Source: an uncultured Porphyromonadaceae bacterium
GTDB lineage: Bacteria; Bacteroidota; Bacteroidia; Bacteroidales; Muribaculaceae
DNA length: 64,000 bases
Assembly (NCBI GenBank): GCA_905202215.1
Contig: CAJKRG010000004.1
Span: 47,866 to 111,865 of the forward strand
Reading direction: 5' to 3'
A model generated the notes under the pieces. The model was not told where the DNA came from. It worked only from the letters and a program-made list of their open reading frames with translations, and did not search any database. Position 1 is the stretch's first letter. Every line of letters begins with the position of its first letter. Positions 24,532 through 33,277 of the stretch are shown one piece after another. Position numbers and translations under genes: made by a program.

Positions 24532-27500
24532 ATGAAAAAGACAATATTTTCGCTTGCTTTGATTGCGGCTGCTATGTCATCTCATGCCGCTGATTCGCCT
24601 TTGTGGCTCAGAAACACAGCTGTTTCTCCCGATGGCAGAAACATAGCATTTACTTATCGTGGCGATATATTTACCGTGCCCGTGGCTGGAGGTGACGCGA
24701 CGCAGATAACCTCCGACCGTGCATACGACACTGCGCCCGTCTGGAGTCCCGACGGCACACGGCTGGCTTTTTCCAGCACACGCGAAGGATCGTCGGATAT
24801 CTATGTGGCTTCGGCTAAAGGCGGTACGCCTGTGCGCGTGACAACTCATAGCGGATCGGAGTCGCCTCTGGCTTGGCTCAACGATTCTACCATTCTCTTT
24901 TCCGCCGACTTGCACCCGTCGCATCATGCTCTTAACGATGCTTTCTTTTCGCAGGTGTATAGCGTACCGGCTGAAGCGGGCAAACGCCCTAAGCTCTTTT
25001 TACCGCTTGCCATGCGTACGGCGTCGGTGCGCGACGGTCGCATACTTTTCGAAGAGCAGGCCAGCTATGAGAACGGATGGCGCAAGCATGAGACTTCGGC
25101 CGGTACCCCTGACATTTATCTCTATGATAATGGTAAATTCAGTAAGGTCGCTTCGTTCAAAGGCAGCGACCGCAATCCTGTATGGTTGTCGGGTTCCACA
25201 TTCGCTTATCTGAGTGAGCAGGATGGTACTCTCAATATCTATGAAGCAGGTATCGATGGCAAGAATGTGCGTCAGCTGACAGATTTCAAAACAAATCCCG
25301 TGCGTCATCTCAGTGCCAGCGACGACGGTAAAATCCTTGCGTTCAACTGGGACGGTGAAATATATACTCTTGTTCCAGGTTCGGCTCCGAAGAAAGTCAA
25401 TGTGGTGATTACAGCCGACAAATATGACTCAGATCATGTGCGTCGTTTTATAGGTTCCGGCGCCGACTATATGGCGGTATCGCCCTCGGGTGAAGAAGTG
25501 GCATTCACGGTGCGTGGAGATATATATGTCACTTCTGTGAAATATAAGACCACAAAACGGATTACCGATACGCCGGCACAGGAACGTGTTGTTCAATTCT
25601 CTCCCGACGGCCGCTCATTGGTATATGATTCGGAGCGCGACGGCATATGGCAGCTTTTTACAGCCAGGATTAAAGATGACAAGGAAAAATCGTTCGCTTA
25701 TGCCACAGATATAGTCGAAGAACCTCTATATCGTGGTGAAAAGGCGGCCCAACAACCTTCTTTCAGTCCCGACGGAAAGAAAGTGGCATTCCTCGAAGAC
25801 CGTACGGAGCTTAAAGTGATAGATCTTGATACCAAAAAAGTTCATACAGCTCTCGATGGCAAGTATAACTATTCATATACCGATGGTGATATAAGCTTCG
25901 AATGGAGCCCGGACAGCCGTTGGTTCCTTATCGATTATATCGGCGAGGGCGGCTGGAACAATACTGATATCGCTCTTGTAAGTGAAGACGGAAATACTGT
26001 GATAGATCTTACTGAAAGCGGTTATTCCGATGGTAATGCCAAGTGGGCGCTCGACGGTAAGGCTCTTACATATTCGACCGGTCGATACGGCTATAAAAGT
26101 CATGGAAGCTGGGGCAACGAGGCCGACGTCGTGCTTATGGTTCTTGACCCGGAGGCATGGGATAGCTTCCGCATGACCGAGGAAGAGGCTGATCTTGCCG
26201 AAAAGGCAAAAGAAGAAGCTGAAGCAGAAAGCGGTAAGGATAAAAAGGATAAGAAAGACAAAAAGAACAAGAAAAAAGATGTCAAAGAAGATGAGGATGT
26301 CCTGAAATTTGATACGGCCAACCGTAAATATCGTGTTCAGCGACTTACCGGTGGTTCTTCGCGCCTTGGCGACTATTTCCTGTCGCCTAAAGGCGATAAA
26401 CTCTACTACATGGCGCGTTCGACGGAAGGAGACTACAACCTTTATAGCCGTGATCTTCGCGAAGACGATACCAAGGTTCTTGCTTCCGGTAAAAGCGGCG
26501 GTATTGTTCCCGACAAGAAGGGCGAAAACATCTTCGTTATCAGCGGTCGCGGCATGAGCAAGATCAATCTTGCCTCCGGAACCTCCGAGAGCATCGAATT
26601 CGAGGCTCCATACGACCGCCATCCCTCTCTCGAACGCGACTATATCTATACTCACGCATGGCAGCAGGTGAAAGATAAATTCTATGACGCCGATCTTCAT
26701 GGCATTGATTGGGAGAGCTATGGTAAAAACTACCGTAAATTCCTGCCGTATATCGACAACAACACCGACTTTGCCATAATGCTGAGCGAGCTACTTGGTG
26801 AGCTCAACGCATCACATACCGGAGCCCGTTATTATGGTGGCGGGGCTCCGATGAGCACCGCATCGCTTGGTGCGTATTACGATTTCGACTACGAGGGCGA
26901 TGGAATCCGTATTGCCGAAGTCCTTCCACGCGGCCCTCTCTCGGCAAAGAGTGCCGGAGTTGCCGCCGGCGATATCATCATGGCTATAGACGGCAAGACA
27001 ATCCCTGCGGGCAGCGATTTCTATCCGCTTCTTGACGGCAAGGCCGGGAAGAAGGTACGGCTCGACATTGTGAAATCCGATGGTACCGAAAAATCGACAG
27101 TTGTCAAACCTATCAGTGCCGGAGTCGAGGGCGATATCGTATATCAGCTGTGGGTGGAAAGCAACGAAGCCCGTGTCGATAGTCTTTCTGGCGGCCGCAT
27201 CGGCTATGTTCATATTCAGGGTATGGACAGTGAAAGTTTCAGGAGAGCTTATGACCGTATTCTCGGTAAATATCGCAACCGTGAGGCAGTCATCGTAGAT
27301 ACCCGTTTCAACGGCGGCGGCTGGCTCCACAACGATGTGGCTCAACTCCTGTCAGGTCGTGAATATGTGCGCTATACACCACGTGGGCGCTATATCGGTT
27401 CCGACCCGTTCTCGCAGTGGACTAAACCTTCGGTAATGCTTGTCAACCAGGCTAATTACTCGGATGCCCACGGTACTCCATATGTCTATAAGACTCTTGG

Positions 27501-27750
27501 AATTGGAAAAGTGGTCGGTTCGCCGGTGCCCGGCACTATGACCGCAGTATGGTGGGAAACGCAGGTCGATCCCTCGATAGTGTTCGGTATTCCTCAGGTC
27601 ACTTCAATCGGAGCTGAAGGCAAGCCTCTTGAGAATACACAACTGCAGCCCGATGTGGAAGTATATAATACTCCTGCCGAGATAGTTTCCGGCGACGACG
27701 CCCAGATCCGCGCCGCCGTTTCCGAACTCCTCCGACAGCTCGGGAAATAA
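24532..27750 (+). CDS. secreted tricorn-like S41 peptidase
   Basis: A 1072-residue protein with a signal peptide (MKKTIFSLALIAAAMSSHA). WD40/TolB-like propeller repeats fill about residues 25-540 (repeated SPDG motifs such as VSPDGRNIAF, WSPDGTRLAF, FSPDGRSLVY). A Lys/Glu/Asp-rich stretch at about 555-595 interrupts a propeller. The rest is tricorn C1, PDZ (IAEVLPRGPLSAKSAGVAAG) and S41 catalytic domain. The motif NYSDAH carries the likely nucleophile Ser977; VDTRFNGGGW is the conserved substrate-binding region. Bacteroidota versions are periplasmic peptide hydrolases. It ends at a very long inverted repeat shared with the convergent glutaminase. Confidence 0.9.
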   Translation: MKKTIFSLALIAAAMSSHAADSPLWLRNTAVSPDGRNIAFTYRGDIFTVPVAGGDATQITSDRAYDTAPVWSPDGTRLAFSSTREGSSDIYVASAKGGTPVRVTTHSGSESPLAWLNDSTILFSADLHPSHHALNDAFFSQVYSVPAEAGKRPKLFLPLAMRTASVRDGRILFEEQASYENGWRKHETSAGTPDIYLYDNGKFSKVASFKGSDRNPVWLSGSTFAYLSEQDGTLNIYEAGIDGKNVRQLTDFKTNPVRHLSASDDGKILAFNWDGEIYTLVPGSAPKKVNVVITADKYDSDHVRRFIGSGADYMAVSPSGEEVAFTVRGDIYVTSVKYKTTKRITDTPAQERVVQFSPDGRSLVYDSERDGIWQLFTARIKDDKEKSFAYATDIVEEPLYRGEKAAQQPSFSPDGKKVAFLEDRTELKVIDLDTKKVHTALDGKYNYSYTDGDISFEWSPDSRWFLIDYIGEGGWNNTDIALVSEDGNTVIDLTESGYSDGNAKWALDGKALTYSTGRYGYKSHGSWGNEADVVLMVLDPEAWDSFRMTEEEADLAEKAKEEAEAESGKDKKDKKDKKNKKKDVKEDEDVLKFDTANRKYRVQRLTGGSSRLGDYFLSPKGDKLYYMARSTEGDYNLYSRDLREDDTKVLASGKSGGIVPDKKGENIFVISGRGMSKINLASGTSESIEFEAPYDRHPSLERDYIYTHAWQQVKDKFYDADLHGIDWESYGKNYRKFLPYIDNNTDFAIMLSELLGELNASHTGARYYGGGAPMSTASLGAYYDFDYEGDGIRIAEVLPRGPLSAKSAGVAAGDIIMAIDGKTIPAGSDFYPLLDGKAGKKVRLDIVKSDGTEKSTVVKPISAGVEGDIVYQLWVESNEARVDSLSGGRIGYVHIQGMDSESFRRAYDRILGKYRNREAVIVDTRFNGGGWLHNDVAQLLSGREYVRYTPRGRYIGSDPFSQWTKPSVMLVNQANYSDAHGTPYVYKTLGIGKVVGSPVPGTMTAVWWETQVDPSIVFGIPQVTSIGAEGKPLENTQLQPDVEVYNTPAEIVSGDDAQIRAAVSELLRQLGK

Positions 27751-27759
27751 ATTACAGGT

Positions 27760-27806
27760 ACGACAAAGCCCGACATGAGTGTTCTCGCCATGTCGGGCTT
27801 TGTCGT
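27760..27806. terminator. long perfect hairpin between convergent genes
   Basis: An 18-bp perfect stem (27760-27777 with 27789-27806), loop 11 bases, no real T-run on either side. It separates the protease gene (+) from the glutaminase gene (-). Confidence 0.75.
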
Positions 27807-27828
27807 GTATATAATATGTCTGAAAGTT

Positions 27829-28752
27829 CTAAAAGATAGAGCTGGCTATTTCGGTTGTGAAGCGTTCGAGTGTCTCGATGCCTATCAGGGAGTTGCCGTG
27901 TTGATCGAGTTCAGGGCTCCAGACAGCTATCGAGAGTTTGTCGGGGAGATATGCTACGATTCCGCCACCGACGCCGCTTTTGCCGGGAAGGCCGACGCGG
28001 AAGGCAAAATCGCCCGACTCGTCGTAGAAACCGCATGTAGCCATGAGCGCGCCGAGGCGTTTGGCTTTGCTTTCGGTGAGTATGCGCTCGCCGTCGGTGG
28101 GATTAATGCCCTTGTTGGCGAGGAACTGGAAAGAGCGTGCGAGATCTACACAGTTCATCGATATCGAGCATTGATGGCAATAGACGTCTATGAGCGCTTC
28201 GACATCGTTGTGTATGTTTCCGAAGCTTTTCATGAAATATGCGAGAGCCCTGTTGCGGTCGGCATGCAGCAGTTCCGACTTTGCTACTCTTCTGTCATAG
28301 TATATGTCGTCGTTGCCGCATAAATTCCTCACGAAGTCCAGTATGGCTTCTTTGGGACGCGGATAAAGTTCCATCAGACGGTCTGTAACCACCAGAGCGC
28401 CGGCGTTGATAAAAGGATTGCGCGGTATGCCTTTCTCATATTCGAGCTGAACGAGAGAATTGAAAGGGTTGCCAGAAGGCTCGCGTCCTACGGATTTGAA
28501 AATTTCCTCGCCCATGTGCCGGAGCACCATGGCGAATGTGAAGACTTTCGAAATACTTTGAATCGAAAAACAAATTTCTGCGTCGCCTTGTGCTATGGTT
28601 TGGCCAGTGAGTGTTTCTATGGCAATGCCGAAGTGCGTCGGGTCTACCTCGGCGAGTGCAGGAATATAATCGGCTACTTTGCCGTGCCCACGGTAGTCCA
28701 GAACCTCGTTGTATATACGGTCTATTACCTGGCGGTAATCTTCTGTAGTCAT
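27829..28752 (-). CDS. glsA: glutaminase
   Basis: Hydrolyses L-glutamine to glutamate and ammonia in the cytoplasm. The 307-residue protein is a complete serine-dependent beta-lactamase-fold glutaminase: the S-x-x-K motif lies in FSIQSISKVF (Ser66, Lys69), and the PFINAGALV, SELLHADRNRALAYFMKSFG and PGKSGVGGGI segments are family-typical. Start MTTEDYRQVI at 28752; a longer frame starts at a TTG inside the -7 box and is rejected. Its promoter is directly behind the GH31 terminator. Confidence 0.93.
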   Translation of the reverse strand: MTTEDYRQVIDRIYNEVLDYRGHGKVADYIPALAEVDPTHFGIAIETLTGQTIAQGDAEICFSIQSISKVFTFAMVLRHMGEEIFKSVGREPSGNPFNSLVQLEYEKGIPRNPFINAGALVVTDRLMELYPRPKEAILDFVRNLCGNDDIYYDRRVAKSELLHADRNRALAYFMKSFGNIHNDVEALIDVYCHQCSISMNCVDLARSFQFLANKGINPTDGERILTESKAKRLGALMATCGFYDESGDFAFRVGLPGKSGVGGGIVAYLPDKLSIAVWSPELDQHGNSLIGIETLERFTTEIASSIF

Positions 28753-28776
28753 TTTCTTTTGTAGTAATTGTGGGCG

Positions 28777-28784
28777 CAAATATA
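28777..28784 (-). promoter_or_regulatory. -7 element of glutaminase gene
   Basis: Minus-strand TATATTTG, ending 24 bases before the ATG at 28752. It begins within the T-rich tail of the upstream GH31 terminator. Confidence 0.5.
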
Positions 28785-28818
28785 AATAAAAACCCGGATA
28801 TGGCTGTCATATCCGGGT
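28785..28818 (-). terminator. terminator of GH31 gene
   Basis: On the minus strand ACCCGGATATG (28818-28808) pairs with CATATCCGGGT (28802-28792), loop 5 bases, then a T-run. It lies 23 bases after the GH31 stop and abuts the glutaminase promoter. Confidence 0.9.
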
Positions 28819-28841
28819 CGGTAATGGTAGATGATGCAGGC

Positions 28842-31127
28842 TTAGTTGCTAAGCTCCACAGTTGTTTTCGTGGAACAGGGAAGAGTGGGGATTTCGATGG
28901 TAGAGCATGCCGAGGCGGCGTCGTACACCACATTTGCCTTTTTGCCGTTGACTTTGGCTTTGGCAATCTTGTCGCCGAAATAGCGGAGTTCATAGCCTCG
29001 TTCGGCCGGCATACCGGGGTAGGAACCTGTGCGTGGTTCGATGGTGATAGTGGTTTTGCGGCCTTTCACTGACTGAGTATACGCTGTTGTGGTATAGGCG
29101 GTATCGTAGTCGCTGCTGTCGCCGGCGTCCTCATAGAGTTCGCCTTTGCCGTCGGCTCCGCCTATGACATTGAGAATGAGCCGTGGCGAGCGTTCGGTAA
29201 CGCTTTTTACTTCCGGCGGGTTGTTGGCTATGATAGAACCCTGCCGCTGGAAGTAGGGGATTTGCTGAATCGTATAGTCAAGAGTGTGTACTGCATCGCC
29301 GGATAGCAGGCGCGCGTGCACGGGTGACCACCATGCACCATCTGGCAACCATACTTCCTGACGGCTGATGCCGTCGACCGCGGGTGTCACGACGGGCGAT
29401 ACGATGATGTCGTCGCCGAAGTAATACTGGCCTTCGCGTGCATATGCTTCATCGGCTTCGGGAAATTCGTAGTACATCGGGCGTACCATGCCTATGCCGG
29501 TATCGTAGGTCTTGCGGGCCATTGTGTAGAGGTAGGGGAATATGGCATAACGGAGCTTGATGGTGGCGTTGAGATCATCGAAGTTGTCGTATGTCCATAT
29601 GCGGCGTTCGATGGCGGCGTCTTTTGTTGCGTGTGTGCGGAATACAGGCGTGAATACACCAAACTGCATCCATCGCGTGAGGAGTTCGGGATCGTTGGGA
29701 TCACCTCCGATATTCTCGATCATGTGTCCGCCGAGATCGTGCCCCCAGTAGGCATATCCGACGTTAGAGGCAGTGGCTGTGAAATACGGTTCGAAAGCGA
29801 GGGTAGGGAAGTTGATGAATGTGTCGCCGGAGAAACCGATCTGGTAGCGATGACTGCCGAGACCGCCCCAGCGGTGGAAGATTACGGGACGCCGGTCGGG
29901 ACGAGCCCGCTTCATATCGTTGAAGAATACATGATTACACCACATTGTCTGGCCGAGACCGTCGATGCTGTCGTTCACGAGTTTCTGCTGCCAGTCGAGC
30001 CACCAGAAGTCTACGCCCTGTTTTTCGAGCGGACGTATTATATTTTTAAAGAATGCTTTGGTGAAATCTTTGTTTTCGAGTTGCCAGGGAATACGCTTTC
30101 CTTCCGCGGCGTCAAGTCCAAGATCGGCGCACATGGCCGCATATTGGTCTTCGGACGCATCTACGCCATCGGCCGGATGCAGGTTGAGGGCGGCGCGCAG
30201 ACCGCTTTTATGAATGTCGTTTAGAAGACCGTCGGGATCCGGGATAAGTTTCGTATTCCAGCTCCAGCCCGTCCAGCCGCCTCGACCGTCGGATACTTCC
30301 CGGCCATTCCAATGCCAGTCCATATCGAGGATGAGGACATCGGCGTTTATGTCGTTGTCGGCCATCGCCTTCACTATATTGCGGAAATCATCTGCGGAAT
30401 ATTCGTCGTATTTGCTGTACCAGTATCCGAGAACGTAGTCGGGTGGCAGAGGAATCTTACCTGCGATTCTGGTGAAGTCGTAGAGGGCTTTCTTGTAGTC
30501 GTGGCCGTATCCCATGAAATAAATGTCGAGTGCATCTGCATCGGCACGTGGAGCCACCCAGTCCATCCCGCCTTCGTTTTTCTCCAGGGCGAGCGATCGG
30601 CTACCGTCGGCACGCTCTGTTGCGGGAGAGTCATCGATCACGGCCCAGCCAGACCGTGATATTACTCCCTGTTCCATCCGGCTGCGGTATGCGTCACCGT
30701 TGTTGCGGTCGAGCGTGCGATATGTGCCGCGTAGATTCTGTGGGTCGTCGAGTCCAGGATACCACAGCACATCATTTCCGCTGACAGTCATGGCTATGCT
30801 CAGATTTTCGGGCGATGCCGGGCTTGTGCGCGGGTCGGTGCCTTTGCGGTATTTGAGTTTAAGATCGTCGGTGGTGATTGTGATGAAGGTGCCGTCGTCA
30901 GTTTTGGTGAATTGAGGGACCGGAAGATTACGGTTGATTACCGAGAATGTGGCGCGGTCTTCAAAACGGTGTGCCGGACTGTATTCTATTCGAATCATTT
31001 CGGGCGTAAGTACCGTAAAGCGAGCGTTGCCATCTTCGACTATGGCTCCAGGATTCGCTGCCGGATTGTCGGCTACGGCAAATATAGCCGAAAGCGTCAG
31101 CAGACTTGCAGTGACAATGTGTTTCAT
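28842..31127 (-). CDS. glycoside hydrolase family 31 (alpha-glucosidase/alpha-xylosidase type)
   Basis: A 761-residue exported enzyme (signal MKHIVTASLLTLSAIFAV). The N-terminal beta domain is followed by the GH31 TIM barrel (about 225-560): the -1 loop ILDMDWHW, the nucleophile Asp378 in WWLDWQQ and the acid/base Asp435 in GFSGDTF, then the conserved WMQFGVFTPVFRTHA. A C-terminal beta-sandwich completes it. GH31 removes alpha-linked glucose or xylose from oligosaccharides; exact specificity cannot be fixed here. It is a single gene with its own -7 element, not part of a susCD locus in this window. Confidence 0.92.
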   Translation of the reverse strand: MKHIVTASLLTLSAIFAVADNPAANPGAIVEDGNARFTVLTPEMIRIEYSPAHRFEDRATFSVINRNLPVPQFTKTDDGTFITITTDDLKLKYRKGTDPRTSPASPENLSIAMTVSGNDVLWYPGLDDPQNLRGTYRTLDRNNGDAYRSRMEQGVISRSGWAVIDDSPATERADGSRSLALEKNEGGMDWVAPRADADALDIYFMGYGHDYKKALYDFTRIAGKIPLPPDYVLGYWYSKYDEYSADDFRNIVKAMADNDINADVLILDMDWHWNGREVSDGRGGWTGWSWNTKLIPDPDGLLNDIHKSGLRAALNLHPADGVDASEDQYAAMCADLGLDAAEGKRIPWQLENKDFTKAFFKNIIRPLEKQGVDFWWLDWQQKLVNDSIDGLGQTMWCNHVFFNDMKRARPDRRPVIFHRWGGLGSHRYQIGFSGDTFINFPTLAFEPYFTATASNVGYAYWGHDLGGHMIENIGGDPNDPELLTRWMQFGVFTPVFRTHATKDAAIERRIWTYDNFDDLNATIKLRYAIFPYLYTMARKTYDTGIGMVRPMYYEFPEADEAYAREGQYYFGDDIIVSPVVTPAVDGISRQEVWLPDGAWWSPVHARLLSGDAVHTLDYTIQQIPYFQRQGSIIANNPPEVKSVTERSPRLILNVIGGADGKGELYEDAGDSSDYDTAYTTTAYTQSVKGRKTTITIEPRTGSYPGMPAERGYELRYFGDKIAKAKVNGKKANVVYDAASACSTIEIPTLPCSTKTTVELSN

Positions 31128-31159
31128 TGGGATATATTGATATAGGTTTCTTCTGTTTG

Positions 31160-31167
31160 CAAAGATA
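31160..31167 (-). promoter_or_regulatory. -7 element of GH31 gene
   Basis: Minus-strand TATCTTTG, about 33 bases before the ATG. No good -33 was found. Confidence 0.45.
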
Positions 31168-31209
31168 TGAATTTATTCTGTTTATGGTGTGTCAATTGTT
31201 GCCAAAATG

Positions 31210-31340
31210 GTATAGCAAACAAGGGCTATCCTCACGGACAGCCCTTGCTTTCTTACACATAGTACTTAATGTTAGATTATATGTCTATTCCAGATTTGTT
31301 TAATATGAAAAAGCATTGCTCAATGCTTGTCGTATCATTT
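31210..31340 (-). ncRNA. candidate small RNA 3 with consensus promoter and terminator
   Basis: In the 533-base gap upstream of GH31, the minus strand carries a full-consensus promoter (31377-31347), and about 100 bases downstream a strong terminator (31247-31220). Near the predicted 5' end an AAGCATT/AATGCTT hairpin (31332-31313) is followed by a short T-run. No credible gene lies between; a 22-codon frame from 31258 would run through the terminator. This is the best of the three candidate short transcripts because both ends are strong. No known RNA family was recognised. Confidence 0.45.
31220..31247 (-). terminator. terminator with GTGA loop, candidate small RNA 3
   Basis: Minus strand CAAGGGCT plus TCC-like inner stem around loop GTGA, pairing with AGCCCTTG; one mismatch; followed by TTTG. 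It points away from the HU-LysM gene. Confidence 0.8.
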
Positions 31341-31346
31341 CCGATA

Positions 31347-31377
31347 CAAAGTTACATCACATTTCCAAATCTGCAAA
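31347..31377 (-). promoter_or_regulatory. consensus promoter with no gene downstream
   Basis: Minus strand TTTG (31377-31374), 19-base spacer, TAACTTTG (31354-31347). The 315 bases between here and the HU-LysM stop (31662) are AT-rich and hold no gene. Confidence 0.75.
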
Positions 31378-31661
31378 ATTTTCAGAGATCTGCGTCGGTG
31401 ATACGCTTTCAATGATTTAAAGCAGAGGAGTGTCTGAATTAACCTAAATATCGATTATCTCGATTTTTGCTTTGTTTGTCGTATTTTGACCTGAGTTTAA
31501 GTAAAAAATCTTAGAAAAGTTAAAATAAGCTAAATCAGTATTGTGTTATAGCATTATGTTTTAAAGCATAGATTTGTAACTATGTTTTATATACATGGTG
31601 TGTCAAAATGCTATCTTCGATATTCGAAAGTCCCGGATAGCCTGCACTTTCGGTATTATCT

Positions 31662-32906
31662 TCACTTATATTTTGCCTGTATGGCAGCGGCTTTTTTCTC
31701 GGCAATTGACGTGCGTTCGGCTTCAGAGGAGCCGGGCAGCGATTCTTTGTCGGGAATAAGTACTCTTGTGCCAGGTGCTACTTTATTGGGATCGGTGAGC
31801 TTGTCGGCATTTGCCTCATAGATGAATACCCAGTAAATACTGCGTCCGTAATATTCCCTGGCCATTATTGCGAGATAGCGTTTGGAGGTTACAGTGTCGT
31901 ATTTCGGTTCTTTTGACGGGGTGGATACCGGAGCGCTTGTTTGTACAGCGTCCTGTGGTTCTGTCGCTGTTGTCTCGGGTTGCTGTATGGCGGAGTTTTT
32001 TGCAAGATCCGTTGCGATAGCCTCTTCGGCTGTCAGTTCGGCTGTCGGTTCGGTTTCGGTTATGCTTTCGATTGGTTCTGTTTCCTCTTCTATAATATCG
32101 TCATAACTCGGAATCGGAACGGTAACAACAGCCGCCAGATATCCTCCTATACCGGCGAGCGCAAGAATTGCGGCGGCAATCCATATCCAAATGCGTTTAT
32201 GCCTCCGTTCTTCATCGTCGTCGATTTCTTCCTCTGCATCATAGATTGCGGTTTCGTCTGTGCTTTCGTTTTCAGGCCCGGAGATGTTCTCTGTTATTGT
32301 TATGGTCTCTTCTTCTGTCTCGGGTGCTTTCGCCTCTTCGATGAAAGAACCTTTACCATATATTTCCCAAGGAGCCTTATGTTCGGCTTGTGGCTCTTGG
32401 GTAGATGGATTGTCGGCTATCTCGGTTGTCGGTTCCTCGTGAGTTTTTGCAGTGAATTCTTCGGTGGTATCATACAGACTTTCTTCCTGAGACTGGGTCT
32501 GAAAAGCCGTGGAACTGGTTGTCTCTTCCAGTTCTGCCTGAGTTTCCTGAACCTGATATTCTTCTTCGGGCTGTATGTGTCCTTCTGTCTGGATTTCTGG
32601 TTCGAGATCTTCGGCTGTCAGCCCGTCGGCAAGTTCGACTGCCTCAAATACCGCAAATGGACGGTTGATTTCTTCTGCAAAATCGCTGTCGGGAGCGAAT
32701 CCAACAGTGCCGGGAGTGCCTACAGCCGGATCGTCACAGCGTCGGAATGTTCCAATGCCCTTGATCTCGACTGTCTCGCCTTCAGCAAGCGCATCTTCGA
32801 TAGTCGCAAAGAAAGTGCGTAGAAAACGTCGGGCCGTGTTGGGATCCGTATCGGTTACTTTGGCCAGGCGTGTTATGAGCTGGGATAGATTTATTATGTT
32901 GTTCAT
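31662..32906 (-). CDS. HU-domain / transmembrane / LysM-like protein
   Basis: A 414-residue protein with three parts. Residues 1-95 are an HU/IHF-like DNA-binding fold (LSQLITRLAKVTDTDPNTAR, EGETVEIKGIGTFRR). A long acidic linker (96-233) ends in basic RRHKR, then one membrane helix (239-263, IWIAAAILALAGIGGYLAAV). After a second acidic linker, residues 336-386 resemble LysM (YLAIMAREYYGRSIYWVFIYE then RVLIPD). The basic residues before the helix predict N-in/C-out topology, so HU would face the cytoplasm and LysM the peptidoglycan. It overlaps the upstream HU gene by 4 bases. A role in nucleoid-envelope attachment is inference. Confidence 0.75.
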   Translation of the reverse strand: MNNIINLSQLITRLAKVTDTDPNTARRFLRTFFATIEDALAEGETVEIKGIGTFRRCDDPAVGTPGTVGFAPDSDFAEEINRPFAVFEAVELADGLTAEDLEPEIQTEGHIQPEEEYQVQETQAELEETTSSTAFQTQSQEESLYDTTEEFTAKTHEEPTTEIADNPSTQEPQAEHKAPWEIYGKGSFIEEAKAPETEEETITITENISGPENESTDETAIYDAEEEIDDDEERRHKRIWIWIAAAILALAGIGGYLAAVVTVPIPSYDDIIEEETEPIESITETEPTAELTAEEAIATDLAKNSAIQQPETTATEPQDAVQTSAPVSTPSKEPKYDTVTSKRYLAIMAREYYGRSIYWVFIYEANADKLTDPNKVAPGTRVLIPDKESLPGSSEAERTSIAEKKAAAIQAKYK

Positions 32907-33175
32907 CTCATTCGTTTTGTAAGCATGGCTCCTGGGCGGAATTCAACGGAGATCTCTGGGGGAACAAGCATTTTTTTGCCTGTGGCGAGATCATCGACAA
33001 TAGCTTCCGGATGTTTTCGCGGGGCGAAAGTCCCGAAAGTCGGTATGGCGACGCTGTCGAGTTCGCTGCAACTTTGGCGCAGGACTATCGAGAGTCCCTC
33101 TATGAGAGCTTCTACATCAGATGTCTTGCGGCCGAGTTTTTCGGCAAGTCGTCGACGGAATGTCTTGTAATCCAT
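32903..33175 (-). CDS. small HU/IHF-family DNA-binding protein
   Basis: A 90-residue histone-like protein: N-terminal helices (TFRRRLAEKLGRKTSDVEAL) and the beta arm region AIPTFGTFAPRKHPEAIVDD. It is the size of a typical HU subunit and lacks any membrane segment. Its stop overlaps the start of the HU-TM-LysM gene (ATGA), so the two products are made together and may form mixed dimers through their HU folds. No clear promoter was found; it is probably the first gene of the pair, or transcribed from upstream genes. Confidence 0.82.
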   Translation of the reverse strand: MDYKTFRRRLAEKLGRKTSDVEALIEGLSIVLRQSCSELDSVAIPTFGTFAPRKHPEAIVDDLATGKKMLVPPEISVEFRPGAMLTKRMR

Positions 33176-33277
33176 ATATTCTATGAGTTTAAGAAGAAAG
33201 GTAAGAGATCTTTGATGCGTATTCTTTGGCTTGCTTCTTAGCGCTTTATAAATTTACAGAATAATTGTTGTGTATGC

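Noticed and set aside
26200..26300. Lys-rich stretch in the tricorn-like protease as a possible frameshift or repeat expansion.
   Set aside because: The frame continues cleanly on both sides; similar charged insertions are common in linkers of this family.
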